The notes below the pieces were generated by a model. It was not told the DNA's origin and did not search any database. It saw only the letters and a program-made list of their open reading frames with translations. A DNA stretch of 20,029 nucleotides. Source: Apostichopus parvimensis (taxonomy: Eukaryota; Echinodermata; Holothuroidea; Aspidochirotida; Stichopodidae). Below, in pieces: positions 9,184-18,900 of this stretch (its first letter is position 1; every line of letters begins with the position of its first letter). The stretch lies in assembly GCA_000934455.1 (NCBI GenBank), contig KN892573.1:5211-25239 (forward strand). The letters are read 5' to 3'. The position numbers and the translations under genes were made by a program.

Positions 9184-12100
9184 GAGTGGCCTACTGTACT
9201 TTATGCATATAGAAGTGTATAGCTTCTACTGCCTAAATGACCTCAATTTGTATCCTGGTACCATGAGAAGTCGTGTATATTTCGGTCTGAATGGTAATTC
9301 ATGGCTGTTTAGTTCCTGTTGCATACGCCTGTACCCTCATTTTAAACAATTTTAAACGTTTTAGTCAGCTTAACTTTGGGACACACAATTCAGAATGAGA
9401 CCCTGGATCTACCATTTGCTGAATAATATGCAGTTCCCAGTAATATCCTTCTTCCATTCATTATTCTTTAGGCATTTATAAAAAAAAAAAATCCCCAAAA
9501 AATTAGATGCTTTGCAATTTACTTATTGTACCAATACATAAGAAGAAGGAAACTAGTCAAGCTTGAAGAAATTCTTAAAACTAGTAGAACAACTTAACTA
9601 TAGATACAAAGAACCCATAAATGTGTAGCAATCATCATGGCATGGCTAATTTGCTTAATATGTACGTACTGTAGATCAACATTTAAATAAACTAGACTCT
9701 ATGGTAGTCTGTACTATTCAAACTAACGTATCTATGCCTAGTTGCACAGTAAATGTGCAGAAAAAATTCTAACAGCGAATCCATTCAATTATCCATCTAC
9801 TGTATACTGAAACACTTTGTAATAAAGTCAGGTGTCCAGGAATGTGTCACATCCTTCCACCTTAAGTCTAAGTGAAAGTGACTTTCACACACTGAATTAA
9901 TGAGAACTTTACAAATTGTGTATTCAAAGTCATGGGTGGTCCTAAATCTTCTCAATTTTCACACAATCTCCCTACCCTTACAGTAGGCTAAACATTACAG
10001 GGTTTTTAATGCATTTTAGGGAACAATTTCATAATTTCCCCATCCCCCCGCCCCCAATCACTGTACACTTTCCCGATAGACAAACTTGAATATGGCCTAT
10101 TGATACAAGAAATATAAGTTCTACGCATACTCATGCACTAGCTACAGCCTTTATTACTTTGTGTTATTGAAGATCCTCTAAACAGTCACTGTAAACACTA
10201 CTGTATATATGTGTTTCACTTGCTCATGAATTGTCCCACATATCAAATGAAGAATAACAAAGTTAAAAACATCCTAAACCCCTTGTATGAACTTCACTGT
10301 GTGTTTATAAGACCTACAGTAGACAAGGATTTTGGCCAGTGGTTTGTGTGGTTCACCTTGGCATTTTATCTTGTCAGTAGGCAATCTCTCCTGTCACATT
10401 TCAGATAAAAATGCCTACAACTTGCACAGGTTTGTTTCACAATACAAAAATGGTCACACTTTGGTACCCCGGAGTCACTGCCCAGTATTTTCCCAACACA
10501 TCCAGTATGAAAATACAGGTAAGTTTATTTATGGCATAAAGGGACATTTTCATATTTAACCATCACATGTGCAGAATTTGAGTAAAATTAATACACTTTT
10601 AAATTTGTAAAATCTAAGTTATATCATGCATATATAGAGGGTAAAGGTTTGGTTTGGTTGGTAACTATATTGTAAAAAAAAGTGTCCATAATTGAGAATA
10701 ATGTCGGCTACTGTACATTTGTTATAATAGTTGGAACTGTGTGACAAATTGATCGAATCTTACATCATAAATTTATATTCATTCTTAAAGGAGTCACAAA
10801 TGCAATCATCATCATTGGTGTATGTAATAGAGATAACTGTGATGAGTGACTTTCCCACACAGCTAAGGAAAATCTCATTCCATTTGGGAGATATTACAGA
10901 TTTAATGTGCATTCACAGTCAAGTTTCAAAACTTGATCAAGTCTAAATACGACATCATCGTTCACATGTGTCTCAATTTGTTTATGTTTTTTTTTCTATT
11001 TATTTATCACAATGCATATTTTCTATAATGGAAATTATGGAGTTTGCAAATTCTGAATCTAAAATATTGCGCTTTTTAACATGACAGAATGATGGCATAA
11101 TTTGTACCTTGAAAATAATGAAACCACAAGCAAAGAGACAGTACAAGGTATCAGATCGTAGCGGCACTACTATATCACAAGATTTACATATAAATAACAG
11201 TTCCCAGAGACTACTTTCAAATTAGGATATCTTTCAAATTTGTTTTCAACTTTGCTTCACAAGGATCTCTGTCATATTTAGCTAAAGTCGATAGTTTTGT
11301 TTAGAGACCCCAAGGATCAGGAAGCCTTACAGTAGCTATTTGTAGTATTTGAGACCCTATCCATATTAGATCGTAGATGAACACCGGCTTATTTCAAGCC
11401 TTTTCTTTTCGATAAGTGTTCAGAGGATAATGGGGCAGGGTGTGAATTGCTCCCATTCCTGCTCCCGGGACCGCCATTAAACGTCCCCCCCCCCCCATCC
11501 GTTGGACGAGAGTATATGCCCCAGCATCTGACTAATTTCTCAAAAACTGAGGTAGGCAAAGGCACCCCATTGGACATCACTGCAGGGCAGCCATGACGAA
11601 TAAGATGGTAGGGTGTGTGACTGTGTGTCCATTCTAACACTACACAACATGTAAGGCAAATCTGATAAGAGAATCTAAGTTAGCATGTCTAGACTTTATA
11701 CACATTGGCCTCTGTATACAAACCCACAAGAGCTTCCACACTAAAACAAAAACAAGTTTCATACTGCACAATATCTGACATAATTTATAATAAAACTGTT
11801 CATTTGCCGATTCAGTGACAGCATTACTTTTAGCATACATCTGAACCGTATACATGGTGCAGTGAGGTGCTGTAGGCAATGCCAGTCAAGATCTTTTCAG
11901 AACTCCTTTCACTTCTTCCAGGATATTGCAGGAAATTTTTGAAAATTAGGTAATATTTCAATTGCACAAGATTTGTAAACTGTTGTGATAGATGATGCTG
12001 TAGATATGACTTTCCAGTCATTTTTACATAAAACTAAAAGGCCAGATAGTTTGATAAGGTTCTCTGCTAAGCACATCACTTCAAAATCTGTTTATACTGA

Positions 12101-12451
12101 GTCAATGTCTGAGGATTTTCTAGCTTCAGCATCCTTAGTAATGGTAATCATACTCAACTTCAAGGGACAATAAAGAGACCTGTCAAACAAACAATTAAGT
12201 TAGAACATGAAAAGCATTAACTAACTCTCAGTCTCATGTATGTTAATTGAGATGCAGTGAGTGTAGTTTCTCCACCTCTAACACCTCCCTCCCTTACTAT
12301 GACACCAAACTAGTGTTTGTTCACTAAGAAGTCTTTGGAATTGTTCGAAAGGGGTTGAATCATTTCTGTAAAGCCCCACTATTCATGTGTCAACTGTACA
12401 ATGTTGCTACACACATAACTTTGTAATAAGGAACTATCTTAGGGCGGCACT

Positions 12452-12498
12452 GATGTACTCGTAAAAAGGACCAAGGGATGATGTACTCGTTACAAGGA
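12452..12498. repeat. 28-bp-period direct repeat
   Basis: GATGTACTCGT at 12452-12462 is repeated exactly at 12480-12490, and each copy is followed by a related AAGGA-containing string. A degenerate third unit may follow (AGTATATCGTAAAAAATA). Confidence 0.6.
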
Positions 12499-12575
12499 AT
12501 TTAGTATATCGTAAAAAATATTGCCTATCCCTCCTACTCTAATTTATCCTATTTTATGTTAAATGCGAGAAGACC

Positions 12576-12614
12576 TAGCCTAAGTTAGCTCTAACTTAAG
12601 CCTAGCTTAGGCTA
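12576..12614. repeat. Nested inverted repeats built from CCTAAG/CTTAGG words
   Basis: The outer arms TAGCCTAAG (12576-12584) and CTTAGGCTA (12606-12614) are perfect complements. Inside them, TAAGTTAG (12581-12588) pairs with CTAACTTA (12591-12598), and AGCCTA (12599-12604) pairs with TAGGCT (12608-12613). Alternative folds therefore compete. Confidence 0.65.
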
Positions 12615-12936
12615 CAACGTGCTGTGCGACATTGGTTTGTAAAATATATCATACCTGCGGATACGACGAACGACATTGTTGGTCCTGTTCCAGCATTCTT
12701 GAGACCGAAAATAAAAGTTGATTTTATATTTTGTTAGCTCCTAAGGTTAGACAAAGACACTTGACTTTCATTGGCCACGTTTCTGATGGTAAAGCAGTAT
12801 CTCGCCAATGCAGAAGATAAAAAGTACGATTTCTAAAAGTAAGATATAGATGGCAGTGTCAAGAACGTTTTTGACATACAGCCAGTTGCACCGGTGCCTT
12901 GACATAGGTTTGTGTATATGTACGTATTACATGTAC

Positions 12937-12961
12937 CAGGGAGTTGTTATGGAACTCCCTG
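12937..12961. repeat. Perfect 9-bp hairpin
   Basis: CAGGGAGTT (12937-12945), loop GTTATGG, AACTCCCTG (12953-12961). GTAC lies one base outside the left arm and overlaps the right end. No T-run follows and no gene is nearby, so no function is proposed. Confidence 0.65.
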
Positions 12962-15309
12962 TACTAAGCTGTGTGATAGGAGTACGATTCGCAATGGTTA
13001 CGAAATGACGTCATACCAAAACAAACCGATACGATTTATGTCGTTAGTAATCGGGTTTTCCCGTGTTTCCCAAGATATTTCGCAATGTGTGAACACTAGT
13101 GGCGTAGGAAGGTACTGGTAAGGTAAGGAGCATAAATGGACATGGGTCAATTGAGGCAATTTTACCACTTTAGGTTTCCTAGGAGCAGCGTATGAGTGAA
13201 GAGGTTTGTTTTCTTCATTGTCATGATACGGAAAATTGATGGTGCCACGAAAGGCCAACTTAATTGTCAGCTATCCAGTGATGGGTAGCGTTTAGCAAGT
13301 GAGAACTTCTATCTAGACTAAGAGACCCCATTACTTTTGTGATTTAGTGTGTAAGTCAATGGGGCTTTAAATGGGCGTATGCTACCAAAGGAGCAATGAT
13401 TCCACTGCCGAAAATCACATAGGTTTTAGCCGTAACCGCTCCCAACTTAAATCATAGCAACTTCCATTGCCGAATAATTACAAATTTCATCAACCAGTGG
13501 CGCGACCTGCACCAAATTGAGCTATTCTCTGTTGGGGAAGGGGGCAACACATTTTATAATATGCATGCGGTACATGAGTGGGCGCCCAGTGGTTGCCCAG
13601 TTAAGATTGTACGGTCACCTATAATGAACAAAATGTTGAGACTCAGCTGTCACCCTTTAGAAAAACTTCTTGTCCATCTCTGTTGTAGACCATCCACAAA
13701 ATAAATAACATATAACAGTGATATCATTACAAGATTGTATCTCTATACCACTTTTTTCAATTTCTGTGAAATAAACACTTTCAATATCTGAGCTTCTTGA
13801 AAACTTGTAAATCATGATTGATAATAATTAAAAGAGCTTAGGGGTTAAAGGATGACTCCAGACACCAATAGTTTTGATATCTTGAATACTGTTAAAGGTT
13901 ACTGCTGTAGTATCGGTTACCAGGTCTATATCACACTATATTTTGATAAATATCCCTGGCCTTTAAACATCTCAGGTTCATCGGTTACAGTGGATGGACT
14001 ATATGCTTCGTGTCAAACACAAACCATAGGTCAGTTCCTCACATAGGCCTACAATACAAACCTCGATAGGAAAACAAGACTTGTGTGGCCTAAACATGAT
14101 ATAATTTTCATTACAATATTTTGCAAGAACAAAAGGGGTGCTGAATGTTATACAATGGTGTTCAGGCTTTTGTTTAAACATGAAGTTTACAAGAAAGTGT
14201 TGTGGTTGAATTATAAGATTTTATGAAACGGAAAACGGAACTTAATTTTTAGAACTGTACTACTGCAGGAGCCGAAGTCATCATCATGATCAGTAAAGTG
14301 TACCCCGCTATCATGGAAAAGTTTCTTGAGATTACGTAATCGACCTGCCTTGGTGATAAATGACCTCTTTTTACCAATTAGTCTGCAACGCCTGCCACAT
14401 AATTATTGTTTCCTGTATGAGGGTCTTTGTATGAACGCTGTATGATTAACCATGGGGGTAAAACAGAACTAAACTGTAGACATGAACATATTTCCACATG
14501 TTTACACAGAGAGCATAATGGTGTTGATCAACTTGAAGCTATATACGCAGACTATAATTGTAGAGCCCGAGGTCATTTTACGACTGTGGCAGGTCGATTT
14601 CGTAATCACAAAACTTTCCTAGCTATAGCGTGCTATAAATGGGGGCCAATGAAGCATTCCAGACAACTTTTTTTGTTACTGCATCATATACTTCATCATA
14701 TACGGAGTACGGGTACCCTTAGTAATAGTCATGGGTGACAGTTTTGCTTCATTTGTTAAATATCTTTTAATTTGGAAAATGTGTGTTTTCGTTTTTTTTT
14801 TCATTTTCTATTTTCCTATACGGTACGGTCTTCCACTTATCGGTCGTTAATTGTTTTGTGAACCCATCTTCTTACGTGGGTCAGAATTTAAGTCACGAAT
14901 TTAAGTATCAGTAAAGTAAACTTTGCCGCTGTATCTGCCAGAGGAGACCGATAGGTCCTCTGAAAAAAACAGAAGTACACGGTCCATCATTAAAAACAGA
15001 AATTATTATTGATTACGACTGGCACACACGTAAAATTAATCGAGAGGGCCTTCACATGCATGAAGTAAAAATCATCAGATAATAGGATTAATAGAAAAAT
15101 AAAACATTCTTTGTATCATAAGAACGTTTGAATATAATTTAGCGTTCTAGGCATAATACATATGAACCATTAAAAGCTAACGTACATATTTCACTATCCC
15201 ATTACTATTTCTACGTTCCAATGGAAATTATGATAATCCCAAACTTTTAGAAACCTATCAATTTCCTTTCACTTGACCCCCCTGGCGGCCAAGGAATGAC
15301 GTCACAACC

Positions 15310-15464
15310 TCATACAATTACTGTCATGGATCCAGTGACCATCCATTGCTTGGTAAAACGAATGGAGAAGCCCTTCAGGAATGTGCCGAGAAACATCCCA
15401 ACAGGGATGCCTTTGTGTATGGATAGAGGGAGACAGACACACCTACAGTCAACTACTTGATGAC
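15310..15464 (+). pseudogene. Orphan, frameshifted ACSF2 N-terminal exon fragment in opposite orientation
   Basis: From 15319 the plus strand reads YCHGSSDHPLLGKT, then GEALQECAEKHPNRDAFVYG up to 15423, where an in-frame TAG follows at once. Shifting frame at about 15423, the next 14 codons read on as DRHTYSQLLDD up to a good-looking donor (GAC|GTAAGC at 15465). This is the arrangement expected near the start of ACSF2-type synthetases: a PLLG-T-G-AL segment, then an EKHP-R-A-V segment, then a TY-QL segment that begins the AMP-binding domain. That similarity is from memory of the family. The fragment lies about 520 bases beyond the stop of the ACSF2-like gene but on the opposite strand, and I see no following exons on the plus strand. 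The frameshift, the stop and the isolation point to a duplicated, inverted and decayed exon. A sequencing or assembly error, or an exon of a real plus-strand paralogue, is possible. The acceptor side is unclear; a weak candidate AG sits at 15292-15293. Confidence 0.75.
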
Positions 15465-15488
15465 GTAAGCAGCGCACGCTGTGTCTTA

Positions 15489-15499
15489 CCCCCCCCCCC
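15489..15499 (+). repeat. 11-base C homopolymer
   Basis: This uninterrupted C-run lies just after the orphan ACSF2 exon. It is one of five runs of 10-12 C in the window (others at 1647, 6710, 7676 and 11485). Confidence 0.9.
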
Positions 15500-15631
15500 T
15501 TTTTGTGCCTCAACAATATAATAAAATATTAATACTGCGTTTAAATAGTCAAATGTCAATGGTGAATATGACTTCACATTTTGGTGGAACTTCCCTGCAT
15601 GGTTTATATGGGTCGTACTACAATTAATCGA

Positions 15632-15840
15632 GGAGTGTTAGCTCAGTGGTTAACGCCGGTGCCTTCCAATCATAAGGTCCCCAGTTCGAGTCACTCCAAG
15701 ATTAATGTAAGCCGTCCAGTTACAGAGTTGTTGACAATTATCAATTCATAATCATGGACGTTAAATATGAATCTCAGAGACTGACTTCGGTCAGCTTGCG
15801 GCTTTGATAAGCCAATGAGGCTTCTTACTAGTCATATAAG
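15632..15840 (+). mobile_element. tRNA-derived SINE
   Basis: The head (15632-15697) is tRNA-like. GGAGTG pairs with CACTCC as a six-base acceptor stem, TAGCTCAGTGG is a near-consensus pol III A box, and AGTTCGAGTCA is a B box. The anticodon-loop region with CTTCCAA resembles tRNA-Gly(TCC). The 3' half of the T stem is missing and the whole is only 66 bases, so this is not a working tRNA gene. The tRNA-unrelated body follows to roughly 15840. It contains a C(TTCG)G tetraloop hairpin (15781-15794) and a second small hairpin (GGCTT/AAGCC, 15800-15813). No poly(A) or clear target-site duplication was found, so the 3' end is approximate. The element sits between the ACSF2 stop and the orphan ACSF2 exon and is antisense to any ACSF2 3' UTR reaching this far. 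Confidence 0.8.
15781..15794 (+). repeat. UUCG tetraloop hairpin inside the SINE body
   Basis: CTGAC-TTCG-GTCAG is a perfect five-base stem closed as C(UUCG)G, one of the most stable RNA tetraloops known. A second hairpin follows at 15800-15813. Both would form in the SINE transcript read on the plus strand. Confidence 0.7.
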
Positions 15841-15981
15841 TACTGAGCATAGACACTACAACTCTTTGTTTTGTTACAGTGTTCATATGCAAAAGGCTTG
15901 TTTTACTATAACACTTAGGCACAGCGAAGGTAAAACAGCCGTCTGCAATTCGATAGGTAGTGTACGTGAAGGTATAGAGGG

Positions 15982-18900
15982 CTAAAGGCCAAGTTTTTCC
16001 GTCATCATTCGAGTGAGTTCATATTTTTGTATTTTGAGCGTTACTGTCATTGGGAAAGAATCAACAAATTCCACGTAGCGAGGGATCTTATAGTGAGCAA
16101 TCTGAAAAAGAAAGACAGCAAGAAACAATTCTTTAAGGCAAATTATTTAGATGATATTTGAATACAGTTATTTTTGTATCCAGCATATTTAATTGAATTT
16201 AATTTATTGTCCACAATCGGAAATTCGGCACAGGTCGTAAACGGGAAAAATGCAATAGTATAAGTATCAACAGACTGCGATACACATACAGTAATACAAA
16301 CATATATACAGCAAGTCCTACAAATAAGAAACGTATCTTCTCACTAATGTTATTGTTTATAGTTTCTTTTGTAAAATTATGAAGTTTATACCTGGTTTCA
16401 TCATTCTTCTTGTGATGGTGGTGAGCTGTATATTAACCGTATATATGATTTCAGGTACCCAATATTTCCTTTAGCGGTTTAACGCAGAAAAAGCACGCCA
16501 AATTGTGGCAAATTTAACGTAAAATGCAAATTTAAATTCAGAAATGTCTCTAACGACTTACATGCAATGATAGCTATTGTAGACGTGTACTGACCTGTTC
16601 TTGGCAAAATGCTTTTATTTCATCTGCGCTACTGGTCTCTCCGTGTTTTAGTTTGACGCATGCGCATAACTCTTCGCCCATCCTTTCGTCTGGAACGGCA
16701 ACGATCTAGACAGCAAACTTTAAATCTTGGAAGCGACAGATATCAAGTCTTAATCCACTTAAGCACAAAGCATAGTTCATTTTATAGGCTAATCTTCTGC
16801 TAGAACGACTACAATTGGTCATCAACAACCAAACGTATTTTATTCCAACTCTTAAAGAGTTAAGTATTCTTGCAGTGACGTTTACTGTAATTGTCTAGTT
16901 TGACCCCACAACATGGTAATAATTTGAAGAGTCGCAACCTATGGTCTTTTGAGAATGGTTTCGTACTATCTAGCATGCTAAATTGTGTAGGTAATACAGA
17001 TGATCTTTGACATTAACATGATCTCAATTGCAATGAATATTTATTGCCTGTATCTCCTTTGAACTGTTTTATTATTAGCCAGCAAAACATGGAACCTCTG
17101 AACCATACGCTGTAACTTTAAAGTAGAGCAATTCTTTACCTGTACATTTTCTACTTGAGGATGTTGATGAATCAAGTTTTCTATTTCTGTTGGAAAGATA
17201 TTAGTCCCTCCTCTGATTATCATATCCTTAATCCTTCCCACAATGTTGAAATAACCATTCTCATTCATCACACCGAGGTCACTGAAGAAGAGAATATTAA
17301 AGAGTTGTCGAGGACTCCCTTTTTAAGGGCACTGGGGTTGTGAGTGAATCAAGTGAGAGTGAATCAAGTTGTTTAGTTTTCGTGCTCAGGCTCTATCTTG
17401 GGTCACTTCTCATAAAAGAGAACCCTTATTACAAAGGACTAAACAATAATTACAGCATAATGGCATTTTCTTCTATAAAACCTGCACAAGTAACATGATA
17501 GTGACTAATGCATAGAATCATGACAGTAACACGACTAGAGACTGTAGTAGCTGAACAATCAAAGAAAATAATCTGATTTCATTTTGTGCCGATATAATCT
17601 CCCCACTTCATCATTAATAGCAGATGTACTATTTTCAGCTTCATGCCAGTAATTTTGGACGTATCGTTGTAAGTAGTATGCATGTCTATCTCTGATTAAG
17701 AATGTAAAGTAAAAATCATATCAGAAGCCCTATATGTGTTTACAATTGAATACAATTGTTTACCCCGAGTGCAGCCATCCTTCTTCATCAATGGTCTCGG
17801 CTGTTTGCTCCGGGTCTTTCCAGTAACCTCGCATCACGCTGTATCCTCTCATACACACCTCACCTCGCTCGTTAACAGGGACAATCTTCTTCGTTTGAGG
17901 GTCGACAACTTTTACCTAATATCGGCGGTATTTAAGGTAAAAAACATTGCAGTAAGAATAAGTTGATGAGAAATGTTTTATTTGTTTTAGATGAGCTTAC
18001 CGTCAGCCTCATCTTCAATTTCCCGTCCTGGTTCGTACCTGCCCGTTCCTTCCCCTCTCGTTTCGTTCCGGTCCCGTCCCTTTCCCCGTCACCGTCACCA
18101 TCACAGTCCCCGTCCCTTACCGTCCTCGTCCACGTCCCTTCCCGTCCCAATCCCCAAATTTGACACAATTTACCGACTTTTGCTACATAGGAGAAATAAA
18201 GACTTCTACACAGTGGCTGTATACTTCTATGGTAATGTAAAATACTGTTTCATATTACAGTTAAATCCAAACCTCGACATGATCGACAGGTCTACCGACA
18301 TTGTTGAGGATAATGTCCGCTGAATCACCGATCCGCGTCATGTTCGATATAGGACTGGACTCAGTCATACCATACATGACCTATGGAAGAGAACAGGGTT
18401 CAGATATGGGTTAAACTTTGCCTCTGTATACCTCGTGACTTGCTAACCATGTCCAGGAATAAGGGGAGGTCAACGAGTTGGGGGTGCTTCTTTGAGCCTG
18501 CTCAGCTGTGTTTGGTCAGTTTTGCTATACTTGTCTGGAGAAGTGTATACCTTTAAGAGACAACATTATAGTACAATTATGTATATGACACATTTTCTAG
18601 GAGATATAACATACAAACTAGCCATTGCCAGTGGGTGGTGTTGCGAATTGGGATGTGGAGGGAATGGCGTGGAAGAAGTGTCTCTCATTTCTCTGACATG
18701 GAAATGTAACTCGACTTTCCATTTAAACAAAGTCTAACTTGTGATATTTCAGCAATACCACGTGAACGATTTTGAGGAAGACTGAAGACATTGCAATAGT
18801 GGAAAGAAGACATTTCGATGAGCTCACCACGGCGGACATGTTCATTTTGGTCTCAAATAATTTCAACAGCTCTGGAGGACATGGTGTTCCCCCGATTCCA

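Larger units (their letters stand above)
9184..15290. other. Intergenic region with no convincing gene
   Basis: About 6 kb separates the LINE remnant from the orphan ACSF2 exon. Open frames of 60-105 codons occur on both strands (for example 10211-10408 plus, 11389-11640 minus, 14427-14738 plus). None shows a recognisable domain, and none has a splice or start context I would defend. The contents I can support are a 12-base C-run at 11485-11496, a 28-base direct repeat at 12452-12490, the inverted-repeat cluster at 12576-12614 and the hairpin at 12937-12961. Stretches around 11390-11640 and 13090-13620 are less AT-rich than average and may be old repeats I cannot name. Confidence 0.65.

Noticed and set aside
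11389..11640. 83-codon minus-strand open frame with Gly-rich centre
   Set aside because: The Gly-rich part comes from the 12-base C-run. I see no family resemblance or splice context.
14427..14738. 103-codon plus-strand open frame
   Set aside because: No recognisable domain, unclear start context and a patchy TCATCATATAC repeat near its end; chance or an old repeat is likelier.
15632..15697. Functional tRNA gene
   Set aside because: It is only 66 bases, lacks the 3' half of the T stem and has a mismatched anticodon stem. A SINE-type body follows directly, so it is the head of a SINE.
15617..15861. Target-site duplication (ACTACAA) around the SINE
   Set aside because: The left copy is eight bases away from the SINE head and the match is only seven bases, so chance is a fair explanation.
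17932..18323. Proline/serine/arginine-rich open frames over 17932-18323 on both strands
   Set aside because: They are read-throughs of the CCCGTC-type simple repeat inside an ACSF2 intron.
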